Part shown: positions 1 to 8,750 of the stretch, one piece after another | How the letters are laid out: the number at the start of each line of letters is the position of its first letter | Position numbering within the stretch: position 1 is the stretch's first letter | Source: a virus | DNA: 64,000 nt | Direction: 5' to 3' (one strand) | IMG/VR virus record: IMGVR_UViG_3300043787_000046 | Coordinates: 1-64,000 of that record | Notes under the pieces: model-generated | Told to the model about the DNA's origin: nothing | The model's database searches: none | What the model saw: the letters and a program-made list of their open reading frames with translations, nothing else | Program-made: the position numbers and the translations under genes

Positions 1-1
1 A

Positions 2-1663
2 GGCACGCACTGCTACGACCAGGGCGTCAGCGTCTGGAACTCCACGCAGATCACCGTCACGGGCTGCCTGGAGAACGCGACCGGCTGGACGGGCATCTCC
101 CTCACCGGGTCGGACAACTGCACGGTCACCGGCAATCAGGTGATGAACACCGTGTACCGGTGGGTCGCCGAGGACGCCGGGCACGGCATCACCGTCGAGG
201 GCGGCGTCGGCAACCAGGTCCACGGCAACGTGATCACCGGCGGATGGGGTTCCGGGATCCGGCTGATCATCAGCCCCGTCAAGTTCGGGCTGCCGGGCAG
301 CAGCAGCAACCCGTACCTGACGGCGTTCCTCGAAGCGGGCACCGTCGCGGGAACCTCGATCGCCGTCTCGGCCACGTCGGCGCTCATGACCGGCGGGAAG
401 TACTCGTTCGATGACGGGTACCAGTCCGAGGCGATCACGGTCGCCTCGATCATCGACGGCACGCACGTCACGATCGCCGAAGACGTCCAGTTCAGCCACA
501 ACGCGACGACCACCTACATCGGGCCGCGCATCGCGCAGGACAACTCGGTCATCGGCAACACCATCCGGAACGTGTCCTACGCCCAGCCGGGAGGTACCGG
601 GGCGCACTCGGACGGAAACGGCCTGGACATCCTCGCCGCCGTCCGCAACCTCGTCCACGGCAACAAGATCAGCCGGGTCGGTGGCTCCGGCATCTACATG
701 GGCTCCGGCACCACCGAATCCGGCGGCAGCACCGTGCAGGGTGACGGCACCGTCGTATCGCAGAACTCGGTCCGCGACATTTACGGCACCTCGTCCGGCG
801 CGGCCATCTACGCGGTCGGCAGCACCAGGATCCAGGTGCTGGACAACGACGTCAGCAACGCCGCCGAGGTCGGCGGGATCAAGCTCCTCGGCGTCCTGGA
901 CTCCCGCATCGCCGGAAACACCGTCCATGACCTGTGGAACGCCGCAGGGATCAACACGGGGCCGAACAGCGGCACGAACTGCTCCCGGCTGATCATCACC
1001 GAGAACCACCTGTACCGGATCAGCCAGCAGGGCCTCGCGCTCAACCTCGCCGACTCGTGCGTCATCACCGGCAACCGGATCTGGGGCTGCGGCACCGGCG
1101 ACGCCGGCCTGACCCTATACGGCTGCACGAACTGCATCGTAGAGGCCAACACGAGCAACTCCAACAGCATCGCCGGCATCAAGCTGGCCAACTCCAGCAG
1201 CACCGGGTGCACGAACTGCCGGGTCATCAATAACACCTGCCGCAACGACGCCTCCGGGACCGGCGCGAACGTCGCCACCAACGGCAACTACTCACAGCAG
1301 ACCGGAATCCTGGAATCCGGCAACAGCGACTACAACGTCTACGAGGCCAACGAGCTGGACGGCAACACGTCCGCACAGCTCACCCTCGCCGGGACGCATT
1401 CGGCCGCCCGCAGGAACATCATCAGCGGATCCCTGCTCCCTCCCTCGGTGTCCACGCCTTCGGTGCCGTCCAGCACCACCGCGCAGCAGAACGCCACCGG
1501 CCACGACGTATTCGCCTACATCGCCGGGGGCACCGTCACCGCCATCACGGTCGGATCCACGGCCACCGGCATCACCACGGGCATGGTGTTCGTCCCCGCC
1601 GGGCAGACCATCACCCTCACCTACTCCGCCGCGCCCACCTGGACGTGGATAGCGGCCGGATAG
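2..1663 (+). CDS. Tail spike/fibre, right-handed beta-helix, C-terminal part (5' end outside window)
   Basis: The frame is open from the first complete codon, so the N-terminus lies left of the window. The roughly 550 visible residues are short repeats rich in Asn, Gly, Val and Ile (for example GNTIRNVS, GNTVHDLW and ITENHLYRI). This is the coil pattern of parallel beta-helix (pectate-lyase/NosD-like) phage tail spikes that bind or cut surface glycans. The last 70 residues leave the repeat pattern and end in a Thr/Ala-rich segment, probably a capping or trimerisation domain. A second beta-helix protein lies at 34906-36735. Its place before the terminase suggests a circularly permuted map or a second receptor-binding protein. 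No catalytic residues can be assigned. Confidence 0.75.
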   Translation, partial: GTHCYDQGVSVWNSTQITVTGCLENATGWTGISLTGSDNCTVTGNQVMNTVYRWVAEDAGHGITVEGGVGNQVHGNVITGGWGSGIRLIISPVKFGLPGSSSNPYLTAFLEAGTVAGTSIAVSATSALMTGGKYSFDDGYQSEAITVASIIDGTHVTIAEDVQFSHNATTTYIGPRIAQDNSVIGNTIRNVSYAQPGGTGAHSDGNGLDILAAVRNLVHGNKISRVGGSGIYMGSGTTESGGSTVQGDGTVVSQNSVRDIYGTSSGAAIYAVGSTRIQVLDNDVSNAAEVGGIKLLGVLDSRIAGNTVHDLWNAAGINTGPNSGTNCSRLIITENHLYRISQQGLALNLADSCVITGNRIWGCGTGDAGLTLYGCTNCIVEANTSNSNSIAGIKLANSSSTGCTNCRVINNTCRNDASGTGANVATNGNYSQQTGILESGNSDYNVYEANELDGNTSAQLTLAGTHSAARRNIISGSLLPPSVSTPSVPSSTTAQQNATGHDVFAYIAGGTVTAITVGSTATGITTGMVFVPAGQTITLTYSAAPTWTWIAAG

Positions 1664-1801
1664 GCGCGCGGGGTACCGGTACCTCAGGCTCCTCCGGGAC
1701 AGCGGGCACCGTCCTCAACGTGACCGTCCAGTAGCGGGAGGCGACGCCCGCCGCCTGACGCCCGCCCTCATCCATGACAGCAGCGGATCGGCGGCGCATC
1801 C

Positions 1802-2422
1802 ATGGCAGACGACAGCAGCCGGTACTGCGGCGCCCGCCTCAGGAAACGCGACGGGACATGCACCCGGCCCGCCGGATGGGGCACCGGCCACCCCGGCGCG
1901 GGACGCTGCAAACTCCACGGCGGATGCGCCCCCTCCGGCCGCAAAGCCGGCATGGAAGCCCTGGCCCGCAAAGCCGTCATCACCTACGGCCTCCCCCGGG
2001 ACATCTCCCCGGCCGACGCCCTCCTCGAAGAGGTCCGCTGCACCGCCGGCCACGTCGCATGGCTGCGGGAGAAAGTCCGCGACCTCGAAGAGGACGACCT
2101 CGTGTGGGGCATCACGGAGCAGTCGGAGAAGTCCGCGACGGAGTTCCCCGGCACCGACATCACGTACGCGGCGAAACCGTCCGTGTGGCTGGACCTGTAC
2201 TACCGGGAACGCAAGCACCTGGTAGACGTGACCAAGGCGGCGATCTCTGCGGGCATCGAGGAACGCCGCGTCAAGCTCGCCGAAGCGCAGGGCGCCCTGC
2301 TGAACGACGTCATCCGCCGCATCCTGGCCAGGCTGGACCTGACCGGGGAGCAATCGGCGCTGCTGCCGGCCGTGGTGCCCGAAGAGCTGAGGCGCGCCGC
2401 GGTGATGGCGTCAGCGAACTAG
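1802..2422 (+). CDS. terS: Terminase small subunit-like protein
   Basis: A 206-residue protein just before the large terminase. The N-terminus has a Cys/His cluster (C9, C20, then TRPAGWGTGH and CKLHGG) that recurs in actinophage proteins at this position and looks zinc-binding. The middle and C-terminal parts are helical and charged, as expected of the oligomeric small terminase that recognises packaging DNA. Function is inferred from this signature and from position; no classical HTH is obvious. It ends at TAG, 63 bp before the large subunit. Confidence 0.7.
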   Translation: MADDSSRYCGARLRKRDGTCTRPAGWGTGHPGAGRCKLHGGCAPSGRKAGMEALARKAVITYGLPRDISPADALLEEVRCTAGHVAWLREKVRDLEEDDLVWGITEQSEKSATEFPGTDITYAAKPSVWLDLYYRERKHLVDVTKAAISAGIEERRVKLAEAQGALLNDVIRRILARLDLTGEQSALLPAVVPEELRRAAVMASAN

Positions 2423-2485
2423 CCGCGGTGCCGCGCTTTCGCGGGCCGCGCGAATACTGAACGGTAACGCTGGCGGAGGTCCCTC

Positions 2486-4072
2486 GTGACGGCGATGGCT
2501 TTCGAGGCCGCCGCCGCTGGATGGAACGGTCCCGTACTGCCGGAATGGCGGAACACCGCCCGGCCCGAGCAGCTCCCGCCGGACGGCCAGTGGCTTACCT
2601 GGGCTTTCATCGCCGGGCGCGGCGCAGGCAAGACCCGGAGCGCCGCCGAGTGGGTCAACGAGAAAGCGCAGTCCAGCCCCGGAGTCCGCATCGCGCTCGT
2701 CGGCCGCACCCCCGCCGACGTCCGCGACGTCATGATCGAAGGCGAGTCCGGCATCCTCGCGGTCGCCCGCGAGAACACGCCCGTCTACCAGTCGACGAAA
2801 CGCCGCCTGACGTGGCCGAACGGCTCCACGGCCTACGCCTACTCAGCCGAGGTCCCCTCCCAGCTCCGCGGCCCGCAGCACCATTACGCGTGGTGTGACG
2901 AGCCCGCGGCGTGGACCGATGCCCGCAAGGGCGACGTGCTGGACACGGCATGGAACAACCTCATGCTGGGACTCCGGCTCGGGAGCGACCCGCGGTGCGT
3001 GGCGACGACGACACCCAAACCCGTCGCCCTGATCCGCACGATCCTGGGCCGCAAGTCGACGGCGGTCACGCGCGGCTCCACGTACGACAACCTGGCGAAC
3101 CTGGCCCCGTCATTCCGCGAGGAAGTCCTCACCGCCTACGAGGGCACCCGCATCGGCCGCCAGGAACTGCTCGGCGAGCTGCTGGAAGACGTCGAAGGCG
3201 CGCTGTGGACCGTCGCCATGATCGACGGCGACCGGGTAGGCGCCCCGCCGGACATGAGCCGGATCGTCGTCGCGGTGGACCCCTCCGGCGGTGACGGGCC
3301 GCACAGCGACGAGCAGGGCATCGTCGTCGCGGGCCTGGGTGTCGACGGCGACGTGTACATCCTGGCGGACCGCTCGTGCAAGCTGTCCCCGCACGGCTGG
3401 GCGTCGCGGGCGGTCGCCGCGTTCTGCGAGTTCGCGGCGGACCGGATCATCGCCGAGGTCAACTACGGCGGCGCGATGGTCGCCTCGACGATCGGCCAGG
3501 TTGACTCCGCGGTCCCGGTGAAGGTCATCACCGCATCGCGGGGCAAGGTGCAGCGCGCCGAGCCGGTGTCAGCCGCCTACGAGAAGCACCGTATCCACCA
3601 CGTCGGCGCGCTGGCCAAGCTCGAAGACCAGATGACGACGTGGACTCCGCAGGACGGGACGAGTCCAGACCGCCTCGACGCACTGGTGTGGGCCGTGACT
3701 GAGCTGACGGGCAACTTCGGGGCAGACGCATGGCTGGCATGGGCGAAGCGCAAAGCCGGGGAAGCGCAGGGCACCCAGGCGCAGGAAACGCCCGGTACGC
3801 CGGGCATCACCGCAGCCGGCGAACCGCAGCCGGCGCAGTCCGGGGAGCCTGCCGGCCGCCCGGCCGTGACGGACGGACCGGAGCCAGGCACATGGCTGGT
3901 GCGCTCGAGCGACGGGCAGCGGGACTACACGGTGACCGCCGACGGACGGTGCGACTGCCAGGCCGGGACGCACGGGAAACGGTGCAGGCATGTCGCCGAG
4001 GCGCACGCGACCGCGGACCCGGCGCTGCTGCTGAAGCTGGCCAGGGACGCGGCGTTCAGGGCGATCCGGTAG
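2486..4072 (+). CDS. terL: Terminase large subunit with C-terminal SWIM zinc finger
   Basis: ATP-driven DNA packaging motor and headful/cos nuclease. Residues about 44-51 (GRGAGKTR) are the Walker A loop, and WCDE at about 136-139 is the Walker B with catalytic Glu. VVAVDPSGGDG near 262 starts the RNase H-like nuclease, with a later acidic motif SPDRLDALVWA. The normal protein would end near residue 415. Here a Pro/Gly/Ala/Thr-rich linker is followed by a CxC...CxH motif (CDCQAGTHGKRCRH), a SWIM-type zinc finger. SWIM domains bind DNA or protein, and the fusion to a terminase is unusual. The GTG start is preceded by GGAGG. Confidence 0.93.
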   Translation: MTAMAFEAAAAGWNGPVLPEWRNTARPEQLPPDGQWLTWAFIAGRGAGKTRSAAEWVNEKAQSSPGVRIALVGRTPADVRDVMIEGESGILAVARENTPVYQSTKRRLTWPNGSTAYAYSAEVPSQLRGPQHHYAWCDEPAAWTDARKGDVLDTAWNNLMLGLRLGSDPRCVATTTPKPVALIRTILGRKSTAVTRGSTYDNLANLAPSFREEVLTAYEGTRIGRQELLGELLEDVEGALWTVAMIDGDRVGAPPDMSRIVVAVDPSGGDGPHSDEQGIVVAGLGVDGDVYILADRSCKLSPHGWASRAVAAFCEFAADRIIAEVNYGGAMVASTIGQVDSAVPVKVITASRGKVQRAEPVSAAYEKHRIHHVGALAKLEDQMTTWTPQDGTSPDRLDALVWAVTELTGNFGADAWLAWAKRKAGEAQGTQAQETPGTPGITAAGEPQPAQSGEPAGRPAVTDGPEPGTWLVRSSDGQRDYTVTADGRCDCQAGTHGKRCRHVAEAHATADPALLLKLARDAAFRAIR

Positions 4073-4198
4073 ATGGAGGAACCGTTGAACGGCGACGCCA
4101 CCGCCGCACCGGAATACATCTGCCCGTTCTGCGATCGCGGCCAGTGCTCCCGGTGCCGCGACCGGAACTGCGGCTGCTGTTACGGCAGCGAGGACTGA
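4073..4198 (+). CDS. 41-residue Cys-rich zinc-ribbon microprotein
   Basis: The ATG directly follows the TAG of terL and gives 41 residues. Eight are Cys or His-like metal ligands arranged as CPFC, CSRC and CGCC. The TerL stop lies immediately upstream and the coding is convergent with the next antisense gene (18-bp overlap at the 3' ends). It is probably a zinc-binding adaptor or DNA-binding peptide; no function can be assigned. It is too short for routine gene callers. Confidence 0.5.
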   Translation: MEEPLNGDATAAPEYICPFCDRGQCSRCRDRNCGCCYGSED

Positions 4199-4680
4199 CC
4201 GCCGTCCGCCCCGGGCCTTGACTCTTCCGCCCCCGGTAGCTGATTCAGCCCTTCTGCGGGGGGCGGGACCGACGGCGCCCACATGCCCCGCTCCAGGTAC
4301 CCGGCATGCTCGCGGCGGCACTCCGCGCACAGCACAGTCGCGATCGTCCCGTGCCAGTCGCACTCCCACGGGACCGCCTGCCCGGTCCGGGGGATCAGGT
4401 TCCACACCGGGTCATGCGGCAGCGACTGGCGCCACCGGCGGTACGCCTCCGCGTACTCCCGTGCGCTGATGATCTTCCCGGTGCCCGCAGGCTTCGGGCC
4501 GTCGCCGAAGAACACCTGGAGTGCCCCGAGCGGCTCGGCCCAGACCGTCACCCGCCGGCAGCAGTCCGGCAGGGACGCATCAGACGGGTGGCACAGGTGC
4601 GCGCCGGGCTTCCGGCCGGCAGTCCCGGCGAAGGCCTCAGCGCCGCGGCGCCCGCAGTGGCGGCACGTCTCATCGCTCAC
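4180..4680 (-). CDS. Antisense cargo protein with N-terminal zinc ribbon
   Basis: A leftward gene placed between terL and portal. From the GTG start the protein begins SDETCRHCGRRG, a CxxC knuckle, with later Cys pairs (LCHPS..DCC and CAEC) and a Trp-rich middle. Similar SDE/SDK starts with CxxC pairs recur in other antisense genes of this phage. It is not needed for the virion order, so it looks like a moron (an independently acquired gene). Function unknown. Confidence 0.6.
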   Translation of the reverse strand: MSDETCRHCGRRGAEAFAGTAGRKPGAHLCHPSDASLPDCCRRVTVWAEPLGALQVFFGDGPKPAGTGKIISAREYAEAYRRWRQSLPHDPVWNLIPRTGQAVPWECDWHGTIATVLCAECRREHAGYLERGMWAPSVPPPAEGLNQLPGAEESRPGADGGQSSLP

Positions 4681-4711
4681 CCGCCCGTTCTCGCAGCCGG
4701 GGGAGGCGCGA

Positions 4712-7201
4712 ATGGGCAAGCGCCGAGGCCGGCCGCACGGCGCGATCCGCCCCTCCGCCTACACCGGCCCGGGCGGCGTCACCTACACGGCCGAGCAGGT
4801 CGCCGGGATGCTCGCCGCCCAGCGGCAGCAGCTCGGCGCAGCAGCCCCCGTCGTCGTGCCCTCGGCAGCCGTCGCCAAGATGTCCGGCACCGGAGTCCCC
4901 CCGGGCATCGAGGCGTCCGAGGCGCTCCAGCAGATGACCCCCGGGTCGCCGTTCGCCCCGGGTACGCCCCTCCCGCCGTTCGACGGGTACTCCCGCACCC
5001 CCCGCACCCGCGACTTCCCCGCCAGCGTCAACGTGGCGACCCGCCCGCGGCTCCACGAGCGGGTCAGCTTCGAGACGCTGCGGGGCCTTATCAGGGCCTA
5101 TGACGTGGCGGGCATGTGCATCTGGCACCGCATCGACACGCTGCGGTCCGTCAAGTACCGGCTCGTCCCCGCCGACGGCTACAGCGGTGACGTGACCGGC
5201 GCTGTCGAGCTGGCCAAGCAGGTACTCCGCAAGCCCGACGGGCGCCACCACTTCAAAAACTGGCTGGCGCGCTGGCTGTACGACGTCCTCGCCTACGACG
5301 CCGGGGCGCTCTTCCGCCTCCGGAACAGGGCCGGCCGCTGCACCGGCCTGAAAACAATTGACGGCACGACTCTCGCGCCGCTCCTCGATTACTGGGGCGA
5401 CGAGCCCGGGGCCCCGGCGCCAAGCCACGTCCAGATCGTCAACGGGCTGATCTGGAACTGGCTGACACCCGACGACCTCATTTACGAGCCGATGCGCCCG
5501 GTCAATGACTCGATTTACGGGCAGCCGCCGATCGAGCTTGTCATCCTGAATGCCAACACGGACATCCGGACGCAGATCCACTTCCTTCAGAGATACACGG
5601 AAGGAAATATCCCGGAGGCTTTCGCAAGCTCGCCGGAATCGTGGACACCGGATCAGATTGAGCTTTTCCAGGGCTACTGGGACAGTTTCATGTACGGAGA
5701 CGCGGCGAGGAAACACCAGATCAGGTGGATGCCCGGCGGGAGTTCCATTTCGTGGACTAACGAGCGGGATTTCACTGACGCGTTCTCGCTGTTCATGATG
5801 CGCAAGACCTGCGCCGGCTACCACGTCGTCCCGACAGACCTGGGATTCACGGACTCCTCGAATTACTCCACCGGGGAAAGCCAGGCAGACGTCGCCCACA
5901 AGGCCGGCGAGCTGCCGCTGATGGAATATACCGAGGAAATCCTCAGCCAGTTCCTTTATGACGACATCCGGGTGCCGGTTAAATTCGAGTGGGACCGCGG
6001 CGAAGACCAGGATGACCGTCTCGTGCAGGCGCAGTCGGACCAGATCTACATTCAGTCCGCCGTCGTGGACGCGGACGAGATCAGGGAAATGCGGTTCGGC
6101 CTCCCCGTCGACGAGCAGCGCAGGGTGGGCAGGATCTTCTTTACCGAACGCGGCGGCCCGATCCCGCTCAACTCGTTCCTCGCCCTGGCCGGCAAGATCG
6201 ACCCGGAGACCGCCGCCCCCGCCGCCGATGCGGTGCTGCCGGACACGGCGTTCAGCGACGTTGAGGGGGTCATCTCCAACCCGCCTGTCCTCGGGACGCC
6301 GCTTGCGGTGGAAGAGTACGGGCCGGGCGCACTGCCCCCGATGCCCCCGTCCCAGCCGATGCCGGCGGACGAGCCGGCAGGCGCGGACGACGGCGACGGC
6401 AGTAAGCCGGTGGCCAAGGAAGGCGACGGCGCGGCCCCGGCAACGGGGATCACGGCGGAGACCGGCCTGTACGGCTACGACCTTGACCGGGGCGATGAGG
6501 GCGAGGAAGACGGCGACCGCGAGCGGGTCGCCAAGTCCGAGCTCGCCGTGTTCTGCGCCTACCGGCAGGCGCGCCGCCGCGAGCGCGAGTGGCGCGACTT
6601 CCCGTTCACCGCCGTCGGCAAGACCGCCGCTCATAACCTCAACGATTCCGGCCGGCTGGCCGTCCGCAAGGACGCCGGTGAAGTCGCGGTCGCCGGCCTG
6701 GCGGTCCTCGCCGCGGACACCGGCCGCGTGCTGATGCTCCAGCGGGCACTCTGTGCCGACGACCCGGCGGCGGGGACCTGGGAATTCCCGGGCGGCCACA
6801 TCGAAGGCGATGAGTCGCCGCTGGCCGCCGCGTGGCGGGAGTGGCAGGAGGAAACGGGGACGGCGTGCGCCCCCGGAGTGCAGACCGGCTCGTGGACGTC
6901 CGGTATCTACCAGGGCATCGTGTGGACGATCGAGCGCGAGGCAATGGTGCCCGTCCGCTCGGGCACCATGATCCCGGACCCGGATGACCCCGATGGCGAC
7001 CAGGCCGAATCCATTGCATGGTGGGATCCGGCGACAATCCCCGGCAACCCGGCGGTACGGCCCGAGCTGCTCGCCGGCATCGGCGCCGTGACGGCCGCTC
7101 TCGGCTGCGCTTCACCTGATGACAGTGTTGCGGCGCAGACCGGTAAGGTTGCCAAGGCGGCTGATGCGGCCCCAAAAGCGAGTGGCCCGGATGGGCTCTA
7201 G
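4712..7201 (+). CDS. Portal protein with C-terminal Nudix hydrolase domain
   Basis: 829 residues from the ATG, preceded by GGGAGG. The ORF extends further upstream but that part is antisense to the previous gene. Residues about 90-520 match actinophage portals: an N-terminal wing, then YDVLAYDAGALFR, NERDFTDAF and SQADVAHKAGELPL. The portal ring is the DNA channel of the capsid. After an acidic/Pro linker, residues about 655-790 form a Nudix domain with a full box: G-x5-E-x7-REWQEETG, preceded by WEFPGGH. Catalytic Glu residues are intact, so hydrolysis of a nucleoside diphosphate derivative is plausible. The 3' end carries a slippery heptamer leading into the MuF frame. Confidence 0.9.
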   Translation: MGKRRGRPHGAIRPSAYTGPGGVTYTAEQVAGMLAAQRQQLGAAAPVVVPSAAVAKMSGTGVPPGIEASEALQQMTPGSPFAPGTPLPPFDGYSRTPRTRDFPASVNVATRPRLHERVSFETLRGLIRAYDVAGMCIWHRIDTLRSVKYRLVPADGYSGDVTGAVELAKQVLRKPDGRHHFKNWLARWLYDVLAYDAGALFRLRNRAGRCTGLKTIDGTTLAPLLDYWGDEPGAPAPSHVQIVNGLIWNWLTPDDLIYEPMRPVNDSIYGQPPIELVILNANTDIRTQIHFLQRYTEGNIPEAFASSPESWTPDQIELFQGYWDSFMYGDAARKHQIRWMPGGSSISWTNERDFTDAFSLFMMRKTCAGYHVVPTDLGFTDSSNYSTGESQADVAHKAGELPLMEYTEEILSQFLYDDIRVPVKFEWDRGEDQDDRLVQAQSDQIYIQSAVVDADEIREMRFGLPVDEQRRVGRIFFTERGGPIPLNSFLALAGKIDPETAAPAADAVLPDTAFSDVEGVISNPPVLGTPLAVEEYGPGALPPMPPSQPMPADEPAGADDGDGSKPVAKEGDGAAPATGITAETGLYGYDLDRGDEGEEDGDRERVAKSELAVFCAYRQARRREREWRDFPFTAVGKTAAHNLNDSGRLAVRKDAGEVAVAGLAVLAADTGRVLMLQRALCADDPAAGTWEFPGGHIEGDESPLAAAWREWQEETGTACAPGVQTGSWTSGIYQGIVWTIEREAMVPVRSGTMIPDPDDPDGDQAESIAWWDPATIPGNPAVRPELLAGIGAVTAALGCASPDDSVAAQTGKVAKAADAAPKASGPDGL
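7171..7196 (+). promoter_or_regulatory. Probable -1 ribosomal frameshift site (portal to MuF)
   Basis: In the portal frame the codons are GCC CCA AAA, which gives the canonical X XXY YYZ heptamer C CCA AAA at 7171-7177. It is followed after 7 nt by a small hairpin, GCCC(GGAT)GGGC at 7185-7196. The -1 frame is open from 7165 and runs straight into the MuF domain, whose frame has no good start codon for a long way. Confidence 0.6.
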
Positions 7202-7956
7202 ACCTCCCCGCCGCTGACTACTGGGGCGGCCAGATCACGCAAGCCCTGTCGGCGTCGCTCACCGAAGCGCAGGCGACCCGCCTCGCGGACGCCTACGCCG
7301 CGGCGAACCCGCCGCAGCAGGGCCAGAAGAAACGCGACGCGACCGCCGCCGCAGCCTTGTGGCTCGGCAACAGCGGCCCGGATCTCGCCGCGGCGCTGGC
7401 CCCGCTGATGCCCGGCATCATCACGGACGGCTGGCTGATCGGCGCGGTCTCCGGCCAGGTGATGACGGACGGCGGCAAGCCGGCGGCCGGGAAGTGGAAG
7501 CCCGGCGCGTCGGCCGAGGCGACGGCGGCGGTCGGGAACCTCGGCATCGGCCCGCAGCTCGCCGCGGCGCTCGCCGGCGCAGGGCAGGCAGCGCAGCAGA
7601 TGGCGCACGGCATCGCGGTCACGCTCGGGCGGCTGCTCGCCGAGGGCGCGGCGGCCGGGCTGTCCGCGGCGGCGGCCGGCAAGACGCTGATTACCGCACT
7701 GGCCGACACCGTGAAAGCGGCAGCCGGGGCGCTCGGGCAGATCGTGACCGCGATCGGCGCGGCGGCGCTGGCGTGGTACCGGCACCGGCAGGTTGAGCGC
7801 CATGCCTGGATCACGGAGGGGGACGCCGGAGTGTGTCCCGTTTGCGACGCGAACGCCGCAGCCGGGCCTGTCCGGGTGGGCGACCCGTTCCCGTCGGGTG
7901 ACCTTACGGAACCTGCTCACGATGGCTGCCGGTGCGCAACGGTGCCGGCGTCATGA
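7177..7956 (+). CDS. MuF/SPP1 gp7-like minor head protein, likely portal frameshift extension
   Basis: Coordinates give the region read in the -1 frame after slippage (259 codons). The C-terminus has the MuF signature: WITEGDAGVCPVC, a spacer, then HDGCRC, as in head morphogenesis proteins that sit inside the capsid or are ejected with DNA. The upstream part is Ala-rich and helical. The first in-frame start is a TTG at 7357 that would drop 60 well-formed residues, and no ATG/GTG precedes it. Together with the slippery heptamer this favours a portal-Nudix-MuF fusion made by a fraction of ribosomes. An alternative is an independent TTG-started protein of 199 residues. Confidence 0.75.
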   Translation, partial: SEWPGWALDLPAADYWGGQITQALSASLTEAQATRLADAYAAANPPQQGQKKRDATAAAALWLGNSGPDLAAALAPLMPGIITDGWLIGAVSGQVMTDGGKPAAGKWKPGASAEATAAVGNLGIGPQLAAALAGAGQAAQQMAHGIAVTLGRLLAEGAAAGLSAAAAGKTLITALADTVKAAAGALGQIVTAIGAAALAWYRHRQVERHAWITEGDAGVCPVCDANAAAGPVRVGDPFPSGDLTEPAHDGCRCATVPAS

Positions 7957-7972
7957 CCCGTCGCCATCCGGG

Positions 7973-8203
7973 CTAGCGGAACCACGTCCCTCGCCCGTCC
8001 CGGTGCCACGTCCCCTCGGGATGCGGCTCCAGAGCGCAGGCCAGCGGAGACGGTCCGTGCACGGGACCGCAGTAGCAGAGATCGTGCGAGGCGACCGGGA
8101 TCTCATAGGCGGCCAGGCGCATGACCGGGATGCCCGGCTCGAACAGGCGGGTGCCGCACAGCCCCTTCTGGCTGTACTCGGTGACCGGCTCGTCGTCGCT
8201 CAT
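7973..8203 (-). CDS. Small antisense cargo protein, last gene of a four-gene leftward cassette
   Basis: A 76-residue protein starting SDDEPVTEYSQKG. It contains CYCGPVHG and other Cys/His residues and ends in a Trp/Arg/Gly-rich tail. Its ATG overlaps the stop of the preceding gene (ATGA type). The four genes at 7973-9106 are transcribed against the head genes. Function unknown; the composition suggests a metal-binding host-interaction protein. Confidence 0.55.
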   Translation of the reverse strand: MSDDEPVTEYSQKGLCGTRLFEPGIPVMRLAAYEIPVASHDLCYCGPVHGPSPLACALEPHPEGTWHRDGRGTWFR

Positions 8204-8310
8204 GACTCCCACCATCGCATGACGGCAGCCAGGAGCCACCACAGCGCTATGCATCCGATCGCGGCGGCACCCATACCCGCATAGGCCTTGAGGACCCACA
8301 GGAGGCTCAC
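8200..8310 (-). CDS. 36-residue single-pass membrane peptide
   Basis: From the GTG that overlaps the stop of the DUF6221-like gene, the peptide has one hydrophobic segment (about residues 8-31) with a central Gly/Ala stretch and ends in RWWES. It sits between two small soluble cargo genes in the same cassette. Short phage membrane peptides of this type can affect lysis or superinfection, but nothing here decides it. Confidence 0.45.
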   Translation of the reverse strand: MSLLWVLKAYAGMGAAAIGCIALWWLLAAVMRWWES

Positions 8311-8750
8311 GGTTTCCACTCCTCCCGCCACCCCGGACGGTGCCGGTAGCCGTAGCCGGGGTAGCGGACTGTACGGCACGGGAACGCCTCGACGGCACAG
8401 TGGACGCACTCGGGGTAACGCTCGTAATCGTTGCTGGCGTGCAGGTCCAGGATCGCAAGCTCTGCCTCGCACCGGGCGATCGTGTCACGCGGGTCGTTCG
8501 CCGCGATGAGCCGCGTCAGGCGCGAATCGCCCATCGCCCACGTCCCGTACCAGGCATCATCCTCGCGGCCCTCACTGGTCACGAGGACGCCGCTGGACTG
8601 CTCGCGCCACGCCGACGAGGCGGCGGGAGGCCCGGCGGGAACGGTGACCGCCCCGGCATGCACATCCGCCTCGACCGTGACCGCGTTCAAGGCGAGTGCG
8701 CGCCGGCCCTCGATCTCGCGGCGCAGCCAGGTCACTAGCTCGTCGCTCAT
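8307..8750 (-). CDS. DUF6221-like cargo protein
   Basis: A 147-residue protein whose ends match the actinobacterial family I know as DUF6221: an N-terminal charged helix (TWLRREIEGR), a middle NDPRDTIARCEAELAIL helix, a Cys pair (CVHC), and a C-terminus ending RPGWREEWKP. Two paralogues occur in other antisense cassettes (31073-31564 and 34473-34877). The family is common in Streptomyces phages and elements and has no known function. The family name is from memory and should be checked by HMM search. Confidence 0.65.
   Translation of the reverse strand: MSDELVTWLRREIEGRRALALNAVTVEADVHAGAVTVPAGPPAASSAWREQSSGVLVTSEGREDDAWYGTWAMGDSRLTRLIAANDPRDTIARCEAELAILDLHASNDYERYPECVHCAVEAFPCRTVRYPGYGYRHRPGWREEWKP

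Noticed and set aside
4283-4711. Extended N-terminus of the portal ORF
   Set aside because: This part is antisense to the leftward gene at 4180-4680. The ATG at 4712 has a ribosome site and a normal portal start.
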